Assembly: GCF_013836145.1 (NCBI RefSeq)
Contig: NZ_CP057483.1
Span: 558,001 to 622,000, forward strand
Direction of reading: 5' to 3'
Origin: Citrobacter sp. RHB25-C09
GTDB lineage: Bacteria > Pseudomonadota > Gammaproteobacteria > Enterobacterales > Enterobacteriaceae
DNA length: 64,000 nt
The notes below the pieces were generated by a model. It saw only the letters and a program-made list of their open reading frames with translations. It made no database searches and was not told where the DNA came from. Made by a program: the position numbers and the translations under genes. This document shows, piece by piece, positions 1 to 8,865 of this stretch (the first letter of the stretch is position 1; each line of letters opens with the position of its first letter).

Positions 1-15
1 ATATAGCCGTGGGAA

Positions 16-90
16 TGCCCGGTGGCGCTGTCGCTTACCGGGCTTACGGGGTAGGTAGGCCGGATAAAGCGTTTACGCCACCATCCGGCA
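16..90. repeat. REP/BIME palindrome pair downstream of dolP
   Basis: Two adjacent imperfect palindromes, TGCCCGGTGGCGC...ACCGGGC at about 16-47 and TAGGCCGGATAAA...CATCCGGCA at about 54-90, match enterobacterial REP elements in inverted pairs. They lie just past the dolP stop codon, the usual position for BIMEs, which stabilise transcript 3' ends and bind gyrase or IHF. Confidence 0.85.
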
Positions 91-105
91 AACCATCCGC
101 AATAA

Positions 106-681
106 TTACTTAATAAACGTAAACGCTGTGGTCACACGTTTCACGCCGCTGACACGGCTGGCAATATCCGCTGCCGCTTTGGCTTCACGTTCAGTGACCA
201 GACCCAGCAGGAATACTTCGCCGTTCTCGGTCGTGACTTTCACGTTGGATGATTTCACCTGGTCGCTGGTCAACAGCTGGGAACGCACTTTCGTGGTGAT
301 CCACGTGTCGTTAGAGGCTGCACCCAAACCAATAGGCTGTCCCTGACGTACTTCGTTAAAGACTTCAGTTGTGCCTTCTACGCCCATCGCAATTTGTTTT
401 GCCCGCGCAGAGAGTTCACTGTTTGGCGACTGGCCGACCAACAGCACTTTGCCCTGATAAGCCGTCACGTTGATACGCGCTTCTTTCTTGATTTGTTCAT
501 CTTTAGACAGCGCACTGTTGACGCGTAATTCCAGGGTCCCGTCATCCACCTGGGTGCCAACGCTACGTGGGTCTGTTGCCGCTTTTGTTCCCACCGCTGC
601 AGTACCAACAACGGCAGCAGCCACACAACCTTGCAAAAGCAGCGCAGAAATAAGGACTGCGATTGGCGATAAAGCCTTCAT
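106..681 (-). CDS. dolP: Outer-membrane lipoprotein DolP (YraP), dual BON domain
   Basis: A 191-residue lipoprotein. The N-terminus ends in a lipobox (LLLQGC) with the acylated cysteine at residue 19. Two BON domains follow, at about residues 48-115 and 125-190. In E. coli, DolP (formerly YraP) sits on the inner face of the outer membrane, binds anionic phospholipid at the division site and supports envelope integrity and BAM function. It follows diaA by 9 bp on the same strand, so the two are probably co-transcribed. The family is known to be sigma-E responsive, but I could not place that promoter by eye. Length and domain order are normal. Confidence 0.95.
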   Translation of the reverse strand: MKALSPIAVLISALLLQGCVAAAVVGTAAVGTKAATDPRSVGTQVDDGTLELRVNSALSKDEQIKKEARINVTAYQGKVLLVGQSPNSELSARAKQIAMGVEGTTEVFNEVRQGQPIGLGAASNDTWITTKVRSQLLTSDQVKSSNVKVTTENGEVFLLGLVTEREAKAAADIASRVSGVKRVTTAFTFIK

Positions 682-690
682 GTATACTCC

Positions 691-1281
691 TTAATCATCC
701 TGGTGAGGGAAAAGGGTGTTATCAATAAGATCGCACAGGCAGTTTACCGTCAGCATATGCATTTCCTGAATACGGGCGCTATGGTGCGAAGGAATACGGA
801 TTTCCACATCCTGCGGCCCCAGCAGACCTGCCAGTTCCCCTCCGTCATAACCGGTCAGCGCCACAATTGTCATGTCGCGCGTCACGGCAGCTTCTACCGC
901 TTTTACGATATCGCGGCTGTTACCCCGCGTCGAAATTGCCAGCAGGACATCGCCTGCGTGGCCCAGCGCCCGGACCTGTTTTGCATACACTTCATCATGC
1001 AGACCATCGTTAGCAATCGCAGTTAAGACCACGTTATCCGTATTTAGTGCAATCGCGGGTAAGCTGGGACGCTCAGTTTCAAAGCGGTTGATCATGCTGG
1101 CAGCAAAATGCTGCGCATTGGCGGCAGATGTCCCATTACCACAACAAAGAATTTTGTTGCCGTTAAGCAACGAATGAACCAGCGTCATGGCGGCACGGGA
1201 GATAGCATCAGGAAGGGCTTCCGCCGCAGCAATTTGAGTTTGAATGCTCTCTGTAAAGCAGACCTTAATTCTTTCTAACAC
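691..1281 (-). CDS. diaA: DnaA initiator-associating protein DiaA
   Basis: A 196-residue SIS-domain protein of phosphosugar-isomerase fold, with the nucleotide/phosphosugar-type loop CGNGTSAANAQH near residues 48-59. In E. coli DiaA forms a tetramer that binds several DnaA molecules and promotes ordered assembly on oriC, giving timely initiation. It shows no isomerase activity. The gene lies 34 bp downstream of yraN and 9 bp upstream of dolP on the same strand, in the conserved lpoA-yraN-diaA-dolP order. The start and full length agree with the enteric family. Confidence 0.95.
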   Translation of the reverse strand: MLERIKVCFTESIQTQIAAAEALPDAISRAAMTLVHSLLNGNKILCCGNGTSAANAQHFAASMINRFETERPSLPAIALNTDNVVLTAIANDGLHDEVYAKQVRALGHAGDVLLAISTRGNSRDIVKAVEAAVTRDMTIVALTGYDGGELAGLLGPQDVEIRIPSHHSARIQEMHMLTVNCLCDLIDNTLFPHQDD

Positions 1282-1315
1282 GCTAGTCCTTAAAAACCAG
1301 GTACTGGTTTAAACA

Positions 1316-1711
1316 TTATGAGCAGTCGCTAAATGCATCCTTAAACCACTCAACTTCATTTCCGGTGAAGGCTAACACATCGAACCGGCAATCCACAGTA
1401 TCAAAACTTCCATTGTGACGCGCGAGCCACAATCGGGCCGTCTGTAATAATTTAGATTGTTTGCTACGTGTCACACTCGCCGCTGCGCCACCGAAGCCCG
1501 CAGAACGGCGATACCGAACCTCGACAAAAACGGTTGTCTTGCCATCACGCATGACCAGATCGATTTCACCGCCTCGTTCACGGACGTTGGCGGCGATATA
1601 GTGCAGTCCCTTGCACTCCAGCCAGCGGCGCGCGGTCAATTCCCACGCGTCGCCGACCTGTTTGCTCGTTAACTGGCTGGGACGATCTGCCCTTGCTGGT
1701 ATTTGAGCCAT
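1316..1711 (-). CDS. yraN: UPF0102 family protein YraN (putative nuclease fold)
   Basis: A 131-residue UPF0102 protein. The restriction-endonuclease-like core is visible as GGEIDLV (E49, D51) followed by VFVEVRYR (E64, R66), the PD-(D/E)XK pattern. No biochemical role is firmly established in E. coli. The first 43 bp overlap the end of lpoA in another frame, so translation of the two is probably coupled. Between them the genes are arranged lpoA-yraN-diaA-dolP on one strand, as in other enterics. Confidence 0.93.
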   Translation of the reverse strand: MAQIPARADRPSQLTSKQVGDAWELTARRWLECKGLHYIAANVRERGGEIDLVMRDGKTTVFVEVRYRRSAGFGGAAASVTRSKQSKLLQTARLWLARHNGSFDTVDCRFDVLAFTGNEVEWFKDAFSDCS

Positions 1712-3729
1712 GATAACTTCCTGTTAATCACACAATCCTGGTCGGCGGTTAATGCGCCGGTATTACCGTTGATTTCAAAACCCTGAACCTGGCGCATTTG
1801 CGAGAAATGATTCGCCAGCGACCAGGCATCAACGCCCATCGCGTACATGCGAGCCAGCGAGTAGTCGTTACGAACAGCGCCGAGCGCCTGCTGCATTAAC
1901 GACGAATTCGCACCGGCCAGCATCGGGATTTCACTGTACTGTAAGCCTTCCATTTCCAGACGGAAGTCGGGGCCGGCGTTGCCCTGCGCGCTGCGCGAGC
2001 TGGCGTAAAGCGTAGCGCCGCTCTGGCTACTGTTGCGCATAGCGATCATCGGCTTAATAAAGGCGATTTCGTTCGGTGTTGCCAGAATATACGCGGCATC
2101 CACACGTCCGCCGTCACCACTGATTTGCGCGTCAGTTGGCGGAGCCGGAATCGTCAGACCGCCAATGGTAACGCCAGGCTGTGGCGCAGCAGTCGTAATA
2201 GGGCTACCTGTTAACGCAATGCCAGAACCCCCGTTTACCCCTGCTCTTAACTCAGACATCGAGCCAAACTTCTGTTGCAGCACAGTACCGCCGCCCAGCG
2301 TCTGCCATTCCTGAGCAAACGCCTTTGCCACGCGGTCACCCAGCGCACTGCGTGGGATCAACACCAGCGGCGACTGTTTGCCTTCAGCGCGGATATGGCG
2401 AGCCGCATCGCGCGCTTCATCTTCCGGGGAAAGGGCGAAATAACAGATATTGGCACGGCTTTGCACAGTCTCTGGCTGGTTCAGCGCCAGCACGTTCAGC
2501 GGCGTGTTGCTCTTCAGCAGTTCATCCACGTTATTTTTCAGCAGGGGGCCGACCACAATGCTCGCGCCATCCTGTTGAACTTGCGTCAGGATTTGGTCGA
2601 GCGGCTGCGAACTGGTGTCATAAATTTTTAGTTCTGCAGAGGGATTCGCCGCCGCGCTGGCGGTGGTAGGCTGCGCAGTAACCGCCTGTGGCGCGCTGAC
2701 AGGAGCTGGCTGTTGAGGTTGTTCCTCGTTAGTCAGGTCGTTGACAGAAGCCTGAGAAGGGCTGGCAACGCCGTCAGTTGTCTGCAGTTGTTGTTCAGCC
2801 GCGGCATCGGGAGCGGCGACGGGCGCAGGCTGCGCGGCGGGCTGGGGCTGCGCGTCGACAGGTTGCGTCCCCAGATTTTTGGCTGCTTCAAAGCCTTGCT
2901 GGATAGTCCGACCAAAAACAGCCGCCTGGCCATTGAGCGGTAGCAGCAGGGCAATTTTACTGGTGGAGGCGGGTTTAAAGCTCTGGACATTCACCAGTTG
3001 CGTCGGCAGGAGTTTTGCACCGGGGTTCTGCGGATAGCGTTTTTGCCAGTCGGCGATGCCGGCTTTCATCATGTCCGGGTCGTTACGGTTATCAAACCAG
3101 ACGCGCTGCAGATCCAGCCAGCCTTGCAGGACGTTTTCATCGGCATTGATCACCAGCGCCTGGGCTTGCTCCGGGGTCATAGAGGAGAGAGCCTGCCAGG
3201 TGGCGTCCATGTTTTTCTGTTTTTCCTGCTCGCCGAGCAGCGGTTCCTGGGCTATCAGCGCGCGCAGCAGCGTCAGAGAAGGGCGTCCCTGTTCAGCGGC
3301 AATGCCGGTTTGCCAGAAACGCAACTGCTGGTTTTTTTCCAGAGCGTCAACATTGATATCACCGAGTTGCTTCTTCGCACCGGCATAATCTTGCTGCGCC
3401 AGCTTCACTTCTGCTGCCAGCAGAGCCTGTTCCTGACGTTGGGTATCCGTCAAATTCTGCGGGAGTTGATTGAACAACTCGATAGCCTGCTGGCTCTTTC
3501 CTTCCTTCAGCAGTGCACGAATGGCGAGTAATTGCCAGTTGGTCTTGCTATCATTTGCGCTTTGCTGCATTTGTTGCAGATAAAAGCCGGAATCAGCCTG
3601 TGCAGTGCCCTGCATATGGGCAGTGCTCTGATCGGGCGCCTGGGTGCCACAGCCGGCGAAAATCAGTGCTGCCAGAACAATGGGCAGACAGCGCGCGGCT
3701 TTTAAACGAGAAAGTGTTAAGGGTACCAT
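1669..3729 (-). CDS. lpoA: Penicillin-binding protein activator LpoA
   Basis: A 686-residue outer-membrane lipoprotein with a lipobox ending in LIFAGC, Cys27. In E. coli, LpoA spans the periplasm and stimulates the transpeptidase of PBP1A (MrcA). The N-terminal half is a TPR-like helical domain. The C-terminal half has a periplasmic-binding-protein fold interrupted by an Ala/Pro/Gln-rich linker at about residues 285-363. The K-12 protein is about 678 aa, so the difference may fall in that low-complexity linker. The gene diverges from rsmI and overlaps yraN by 43 bp at its 3' end. The end (LKYQQGQIVPAS) matches the family. Confidence 0.96.
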   Translation of the reverse strand: MVPLTLSRLKAARCLPIVLAALIFAGCGTQAPDQSTAHMQGTAQADSGFYLQQMQQSANDSKTNWQLLAIRALLKEGKSQQAIELFNQLPQNLTDTQRQEQALLAAEVKLAQQDYAGAKKQLGDINVDALEKNQQLRFWQTGIAAEQGRPSLTLLRALIAQEPLLGEQEKQKNMDATWQALSSMTPEQAQALVINADENVLQGWLDLQRVWFDNRNDPDMMKAGIADWQKRYPQNPGAKLLPTQLVNVQSFKPASTSKIALLLPLNGQAAVFGRTIQQGFEAAKNLGTQPVDAQPQPAAQPAPVAAPDAAAEQQLQTTDGVASPSQASVNDLTNEEQPQQPAPVSAPQAVTAQPTTASAAANPSAELKIYDTSSQPLDQILTQVQQDGASIVVGPLLKNNVDELLKSNTPLNVLALNQPETVQSRANICYFALSPEDEARDAARHIRAEGKQSPLVLIPRSALGDRVAKAFAQEWQTLGGGTVLQQKFGSMSELRAGVNGGSGIALTGSPITTAAPQPGVTIGGLTIPAPPTDAQISGDGGRVDAAYILATPNEIAFIKPMIAMRNSSQSGATLYASSRSAQGNAGPDFRLEMEGLQYSEIPMLAGANSSLMQQALGAVRNDYSLARMYAMGVDAWSLANHFSQMRQVQGFEINGNTGALTADQDCVINRKLSWLKYQQGQIVPAS

Positions 3730-3793
3730 ACTGTATCCAGTGATAGTTTTTATACGCAGTGCTCAATATTAAATCGGCAATACGGACGACACA

Positions 3794-4657
3794 ATGAAAC
3801 AACACGAATCGGCGGAGAATTCTTACGGCCACCTCTTTATTGTACCTACTCCTATCGGGAATTTATCTGATATTACCCAACGCGCCCTTGAAGTGCTGCA
3901 AGCCGTTGATTTAATTGCCGCCGAAGATACCCGCCATACCGGATTGTTGTTGCAGCATTTTGCGATAAACGCCCGCATGTTCCCGCTGCATGACCATAAC
4001 GAGCAGCAAAAGGCGGAAACGCTGGTGGCGAAGCTGAAAGAAGGGCAAAACATCGCGCTGGTTTCGGATGCAGGAACGCCGCTCATTAACGATCCCGGCT
4101 ATCACCTGGTACGCACCTGTCGTGAACATGGCGTTCGCGTAGTGCCGCTGCCGGGGCCGTGTGCCGCTATTGCTGCGTTGAGCGCAGCGGGACTTCCCTC
4201 CGACCGTTTTTGTTATGAAGGCTTTTTACCTGCTAAGTCAAAAGGTCGGCGCGATGCCCTGAAAGCGGTCGAGGCCGAGCCGCGCACCCTCATCTTCTAT
4301 GAGTCCACACACCGCCTGCTGGAGAGCCTGGAGGATATGGTCGCCGTGTGGGGGGAATCTCGTTATGTGGTGCTGGCGCGTGAGTTGACGAAAACCTGGG
4401 AAACCATTCACGGCGCGCCGGTGGGTGAACTGCTGGCGTGGGTTAAAGAGGATGAAAACCGACGCAAAGGCGAAATGGTGCTGATCGTTGAAGGACATAA
4501 AGCGCAGGACGATGCGCTGCCTGCCGATGCGCTGCGCACTCTGGCGTTATTACAGACTGAACTGCCGTTGAAGAAAGCTGCCGCGCTGGCGGCAGACATT
4601 CATGGGGTGAAGAAGAACGCGCTGTATAAATATGCGCTGGAGCAGCAGAGTTCGTGA
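3794..4657 (+). CDS. rsmI: 16S rRNA 2'-O-ribose C1402 methyltransferase RsmI
   Basis: A 287-residue SAM-dependent methyltransferase of the tetrapyrrole-methylase fold. It methylates the ribose 2'-OH of C1402 in 16S rRNA, next to the base modified by RsmH in the P site. Family signatures visible are the N-terminal IVPTPIGNLSDIT, the central LVSDAGTPLINDPG and the GPCAAIAALSAAGL block. The start ATG at 3794 gives the same N-terminus (MKQH) as E. coli. It diverges from lpoA across a 64-bp gap and converges on gatR. Confidence 0.96.
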   Translation: MKQHESAENSYGHLFIVPTPIGNLSDITQRALEVLQAVDLIAAEDTRHTGLLLQHFAINARMFPLHDHNEQQKAETLVAKLKEGQNIALVSDAGTPLINDPGYHLVRTCREHGVRVVPLPGPCAAIAALSAAGLPSDRFCYEGFLPAKSKGRRDALKAVEAEPRTLIFYESTHRLLESLEDMVAVWGESRYVVLARELTKTWETIHGAPVGELLAWVKEDENRRKGEMVLIVEGHKAQDDALPADALRTLALLQTELPLKKAAALAADIHGVKKNALYKYALEQQSS

Positions 4658-4721
4658 TCGCGACAAGCGCGTCTCAGCGCACTGAATACGCGTTAATGTG
4701 ATGAGCTGACAAAATGCATTT

Positions 4722-5495
4722 TTAAACAATCACCAACTCAACGCCTGTTTTAGCCAGCGCGGTTTTGTCCTGCTTGTTGATGCTGTCGTCGGTAATCACA
4801 CAGTTAATCTTTTCCATGGGCAGAACCTGGTTGAAGCCGCGACGGTTGAACTTCGTGGCGTCAAGGACGGCAACCACTTTATGCGCCGCCGCAGCCATCA
4901 CGCTGCTGATGGAATACCCTTCGTTAAAGGTTGTGATACCGTTTGTCGCGTCGATGCCGTCTGCGCCAACGAACATCAGGTCGGCGCTGATCCCCTGCAG
5001 GGAGCGCTCGGCGATGGTGCCATGCATTGAATGGGTTTTATGCCGCACGGTGCCGCCGCAAACGACCAGCGTCAGGTCTTTATTGTCTGATAGCGTAAAG
5101 GCCGCCGGTAAGCTGTTGGTGATGACGGTGATATTGCTTTTGCGGTTCAGCGCTTCGGCGATCAATAACGTGGTGCTGCCGCTGTCGAGGATTACGGTCA
5201 TACCTTCTACCACCATTGCCGCCGCTGCCTGAGCAATCCGCTTTTTCGGATCGCTGGCAAGCTGGTATCGATCTTCAAGTATGACTTCCTGATTGTCGCC
5301 TTCCGCCAGATGGCTTCCGGGTTTTGCCGCACCACCATGAAAGCGGGTGACAAGACCTTTCTCCTCCAGCAAACGCAGGTCGGCACGTATAGTCACTTCT
5401 GAGATACCAAAGGTATTCGAAAGATCCAGTACCAGCACGCTGCCCTGCATATTAATCAGGTCGACAATTTTATTCCTTCTCTCAAATGAGTTCAT
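4722..5495 (-). CDS. gatR: Galactitol operon repressor GatR (DeoR family)
   Basis: A 257-residue DeoR/GlpR-type regulator with an N-terminal winged helix (ERRNKIVDLI...ISEVTIRADLRLLEEKGLVTRFHGGA, about residues 5-56). The C-terminal sugar-phosphate sensor domain contains VILDSGSTTLLIA and a GADGI motif. It closely resembles E. coli GatR, which represses gatYZABCD until a galactitol-derived inducer is present. The gene is intact here, whereas K-12 gatR is known to be disrupted by an insertion. It follows gatD by 110 bp. That gap carries two CGAAAG motifs like those before gatY, suggesting a separately controlled gatR promoter. Confidence 0.93.
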   Translation of the reverse strand: MNSFERRNKIVDLINMQGSVLVLDLSNTFGISEVTIRADLRLLEEKGLVTRFHGGAAKPGSHLAEGDNQEVILEDRYQLASDPKKRIAQAAAAMVVEGMTVILDSGSTTLLIAEALNRKSNITVITNSLPAAFTLSDNKDLTLVVCGGTVRHKTHSMHGTIAERSLQGISADLMFVGADGIDATNGITTFNEGYSISSVMAAAAHKVVAVLDATKFNRRGFNQVLPMEKINCVITDDSINKQDKTALAKTGVELVIV

Positions 5496-5539
5496 ATTGA
5501 TTTGCCTGATAATTAACTGCAGCTAGTTTAATCGAAGCA

Positions 5540-5569
5540 TTGCGAAAGGTGAACGACAAATTTCGAAAG
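5540..5569. promoter_or_regulatory. Candidate GatR operator repeats in the gatD-gatR gap
   Basis: TTGCGAAAG at 5540-5548 and TTTCGAAAGT at 5561-5570 place two CGAAAG cores 21 bp apart (5543 and 5564), about one helical turn multiplied by two. The same nine bases, TTGCGAAAG, occur before gatY at 11154-11162. A DeoR-type repressor binding spaced repeats would explain the pattern. Assignment to GatR is inferred from position. Confidence 0.5.
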
Positions 5570-5605
5570 TAAATGTGAGCCAGCGCAGGTTGCTGGCTCG
5601 TACGG

Positions 5606-6649
5606 TCAGGAGAGATCTAACAGGATTTTTCCCTGCATGGGCGCGCCGTTCAGCGCTTTTACCGCCTCTGCGAAACTTTCCGCGTTGCCACGATGGGCGA
5701 TCAGCGGTGTCAGTTGCAGACGTTTTTCGGTCAACAAGCGTGCAGCCGTTTCCCACTCTTCTCCGGGCCACGGGCTGGAGTAGTTCATCCAACTGCCAAG
5801 AACCGTCAGCTCTTTACGCAGAATCTGCCCGAAAACGCTACTGGTGAGCGTCAGGTCGTGGTGCAGCGTGCCGACTAAAGCAAGCTGTGCGCGTGGCCCG
5901 GCAATTTCAATAGAGAGTGAGACAGTCTGCGGAGTGCCTGCCGTTTCCAGCACCAGTTGATCGAACTGGACGTCGCCGAGTGCGGCATGAATCTCTGCGG
6001 CGCTCATCTCGCGGCTGTTAAAAACCTGCGTTGCGCCCAGCGTTTTTGCCAGTTCGAGTTTTTGCGGATTAATGTCGATAGCGGTGACGCTTTTCGCACC
6101 TAATTCCCGTGCGCACTGAAGCGCGAGCAGGCCGATGGTGCCTGCACCGACAACAATCACGTTTTTCCCTTCACAGCCCTGCGCCAGATGAAAGGCGTGC
6201 AGGCCAACGGTGATGGGTTCAATAAATGCGCCATCTTCAATGGGCATAGCGGAGGGTAAACGGAACAGGTTTGCCCGTTTCACCACCACGAACTCTGCGT
6301 TCCCGCCTTCGCTACGTGAGCCGACAAACTGGTACTGTTTGCACAGTGAGTAAAAACCGCGCTCACACTGCGGGCAGTGAAAGCAGGGAAGAAGCGGAAC
6401 GCAGGCGACGGCATCACCAGGCTGCATATCGGTCACCCCTTTGCCATAAGATTCGACGTAGCCGCTGAACTCATGACCAAGAGTAATGGGGTAATAATGC
6501 GCGCCTTTGGCAAAGATACGCGGGATATCGGAACCGCACAGGCCAGAGCTGAACACCCTCACCAGCACGTCGTCATCGCTTTGCAATTGCGGCATCGGAC
6601 GTTCTTCAACGCGCACGTCTCCCTCAGCGTGAATCACCACTGATTTCAT
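5606..6649 (-). CDS. gatD: Galactitol-1-phosphate 5-dehydrogenase GatD
   Basis: A 347-residue zinc-dependent medium-chain dehydrogenase. It oxidises galactitol 1-phosphate to tagatose 6-phosphate with NAD+. The catalytic-zinc region GLCGSD and GHEFSGYVE is near residues 36-66. The structural-zinc cysteines (CFHCPQCERGFYSLC) follow at about 94-108. The nucleotide-binding VVGAGTIGLLA is near 165-176. It lies 45 bp after gatC in the order gatYZABCDR, completing the step between PTS uptake and the GatY/GatZ aldolase. Confidence 0.94.
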   Translation of the reverse strand: MKSVVIHAEGDVRVEERPMPQLQSDDDVLVRVFSSGLCGSDIPRIFAKGAHYYPITLGHEFSGYVESYGKGVTDMQPGDAVACVPLLPCFHCPQCERGFYSLCKQYQFVGSRSEGGNAEFVVVKRANLFRLPSAMPIEDGAFIEPITVGLHAFHLAQGCEGKNVIVVGAGTIGLLALQCARELGAKSVTAIDINPQKLELAKTLGATQVFNSREMSAAEIHAALGDVQFDQLVLETAGTPQTVSLSIEIAGPRAQLALVGTLHHDLTLTSSVFGQILRKELTVLGSWMNYSSPWPGEEWETAARLLTEKRLQLTPLIAHRGNAESFAEAVKALNGAPMQGKILLDLS

Positions 6650-6694
6650 AGCTTTCTCCAGAAAAATGATGGGGAGCGATTGCTCCCCCAGAAA

Positions 6695-8068
6695 TTACGG
6701 TGTGGTCTGGCTTTCCATGAGCGCCGCGCGTTGTTCAGCCGCGACAAAGTTGCGTGCCCGACGCCAGGTGAGCAGTACGCCAGTCCCATAGAGGGCGGCG
6801 ATGATCACAAAGCCAGCGATGCTTTCCCAGGTGCAGAGTTGGATTAGCAGCCAGGTGATCGGCGAGCCGCCCTGGTCCATTGAGGCCACCATGCCACCCG
6901 CTTTTAGCGCCCCGGCGTTAGCGGCGAGTTGGGTATGCAGGCCGATGGTCTGCGTGGCAATCCAGAGCGTGATGCCCATAATAATGACGCCCGAAATCAG
7001 CGTGCGGAACAGGTTGCCCTGATGCACCGCCACCGCCATGGCGACAAAGAAACCGATAGTGGCCAGGTCGCCGAACGGCAGCACCTGGTTGCCTGGTACC
7101 AGTACCGCAATCAGGATCGTCAGCGGGATAAAAATCAGGCTGGCGGAGACGACAGAGGTATGGCCCAACAACAGCGCAGGATCCAGACCAATCAGGAACT
7201 CCTGACCGCCAAATTTCGCCTGTAGCCGCTTACGTGCATGTTTGGCAATGGGCGTTAAGCCATCCATGATTGGCTTAATCACGCGCGGCATCAGCAGCAT
7301 GACCGCTGCGGTTTTCACCGCCAGTTGCAGGACGGCTTTAATGTCATAGCCCGCCAAAAAGCCAATCACCAGCCCCATCACAAACCCGACGGTCACCGGT
7401 TCACCAAAGGGACCGAAGCGTTTCTGAACATCGTCGGCGCTAAAATGGATGCGGTTCAGACCCGGAATTTTTTCAATGATGGTATCAACCAGCACGGCGA
7501 TGGGACCCAGATAAGCAGAGGAACCGTGCGGGATAGCAATCCCTTCCAGACCAAAGAAATCGCGGGTGTCTTTGGCGAACCAGTCACCCAGCTTGTAAAC
7601 AAAGGCCGCGTGAAGAACGACGCCCAGAATACCGATCCAGTATGAGCCGGTCGCCAGGTGCAGCATCGCGCCGGTAAAGGTCATATGCCAGATGTTCCAG
7701 ATATCGACGTTTACCACCCGCGTCATGCGCGTTACCAGCATCAGAATGTTGACGCCGATAGCGACCGGAATGGCGATCAATGCGATCTGCGAGGCCCATG
7801 TCATCGGCGACGATCCTGGCCAGCCGACGTCAATGACGTGCAGGTTGATCTCAAAGTGCTCAGCCATCGCTTTTGCGGCCGGGCCAATGGAGTCGAGCAT
7901 CAGGCCGATTACCAGCCCGATCCCCACAAAGCCGATCCCGATATGCAGACCGGACTTAAAGCAATCCCCTAACTTCATTCCCAACAATTTGGAGAAGATG
8001 ATGATCACCAACGGCAGCATAACTGTTGGGCCTAAGTCGAGGATATAACGCATGATTTCGCTAAACAT
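6695..8068 (-). CDS. gatC: Galactitol PTS permease component IIC (GatC)
   Basis: A 457-residue, strongly hydrophobic membrane protein with about ten predicted transmembrane stretches. It is the galactitol-specific IIC subunit that moves galactitol across the inner membrane as IIB phosphorylates it. The family signature region GLEGIAIPHGSSAYLGPIAVLVD is clear near residues 173-195. It starts 4 bp after the gatB stop codon, so the PTS genes are tightly coupled. Length matches E. coli GatC closely. No break or frameshift is seen. Confidence 0.94.
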   Translation of the reverse strand: MFSEIMRYILDLGPTVMLPLVIIIFSKLLGMKLGDCFKSGLHIGIGFVGIGLVIGLMLDSIGPAAKAMAEHFEINLHVIDVGWPGSSPMTWASQIALIAIPVAIGVNILMLVTRMTRVVNVDIWNIWHMTFTGAMLHLATGSYWIGILGVVLHAAFVYKLGDWFAKDTRDFFGLEGIAIPHGSSAYLGPIAVLVDTIIEKIPGLNRIHFSADDVQKRFGPFGEPVTVGFVMGLVIGFLAGYDIKAVLQLAVKTAAVMLLMPRVIKPIMDGLTPIAKHARKRLQAKFGGQEFLIGLDPALLLGHTSVVSASLIFIPLTILIAVLVPGNQVLPFGDLATIGFFVAMAVAVHQGNLFRTLISGVIIMGITLWIATQTIGLHTQLAANAGALKAGGMVASMDQGGSPITWLLIQLCTWESIAGFVIIAALYGTGVLLTWRRARNFVAAEQRAALMESQTTP

Positions 8069-8072
8069 GGCG

Positions 8073-8357
8073 TCACCCCACGAGGATTGTCAGAATTTTT
8101 TGCTGTAAGGCTTCGATCCCGACGCCGGAAACAAACGGCATGCCGTGAACGACGGGAATCTCGCCAAACGTCCGGTCAACGCGGGCAGTTGTGCAGATCA
8201 GATCGGCACCGTCCATATAGGTTTCAATTTCAGTCACCCGGCACTGCACCAGGTCGAGAGTAATATTGTTGGCTTCACACAGCTCTTTAATCTCTTCTGC
8301 GGCCATCGTAGAGGTTGCGACAGCGCCGCCACAGGCCACAATAACTTTACGTTTCAT
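8073..8357 (-). CDS. gatB: Galactitol PTS phosphocarrier component IIB (GatB)
   Basis: A 94-residue cytoplasmic IIB protein. The phosphoryl-accepting cysteine is Cys9 in VIVACGGAVATS. The P-loop-like segment receives phosphate from GatA and transfers it to galactitol at GatC. Length and motif match the PTS galactitol/lactose-like IIB family. It follows gatA by 29 bp and precedes gatC by 4 bp. Confidence 0.94.
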   Translation of the reverse strand: MKRKVIVACGGAVATSTMAAEEIKELCEANNITLDLVQCRVTEIETYMDGADLICTTARVDRTFGEIPVVHGMPFVSGVGIEALQQKILTILVG

Positions 8358-8386
8358 CGGATGTTCCTTTTATTATCAGTATATTA

Positions 8387-8851
8387 TCAGGCCTGTGCGC
8401 AGGGCTCAGACGCAAGGATAGCTTCCTGAAAACGCGCCGCCAGCAGGTTTTCAGGGGTGTTTAATAAGGATTCAATCACGTCCGGATTTTGCAGTTCACT
8501 GAACAGGCGACGCAGCAGTTTCAGTTGTGCCGCCGGGTTTTCTACGATCAGGGCGATAATCAACGAGACGGCAATTTCATCGTCATCATCCGCCTGCTGG
8601 AATTTGACTGGGTTGTCCGGACGGATGAGGTAAATCGCCGGTGATTTCGCATGTACCGCTTCGCAATGTGGAATGGCAACGGCATGGCGTTCGAGGGCAA
8701 TACCGGTCGGGAAGGTGGCTTCGCGCTCGATTAATGCCTGCGGATACGTGTCGTGTACCACGCCTTTCGCCAGCATCTCCTCGCCAATGTGTGCCAGCGC
8801 CTGCTGGCACGAGGTAAAGTCTATTCCGGTTCGGACAAACAGTTGGCTCAT
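8387..8851 (-). CDS. gatA: Galactitol PTS component IIA (GatA)
   Basis: A 154-residue IIA protein of the fructose/mannitol-type fold. The active histidine is His62 in RHAVAIPHCEAVHA. It takes phosphate from HPr and passes it to Cys9 of GatB. I chose ATG at 8851 (MSQLFVRTGIDF) because it gives the family N-terminus and has an AGGGAA-type ribosome site just upstream. An upstream in-frame start at 8887 would overlap gatZ. The chosen start is 14 bp past the gatZ stop. Confidence 0.92.
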   Translation of the reverse strand: MSQLFVRTGIDFTSCQQALAHIGEEMLAKGVVHDTYPQALIEREATFPTGIALERHAVAIPHCEAVHAKSPAIYLIRPDNPVKFQQADDDDEIAVSLIIALIVENPAAQLKLLRRLFSELQNPDVIESLLNTPENLLAARFQEAILASEPCAQA

Positions 8852-8865
8852 ACGTTTTCCCTGTC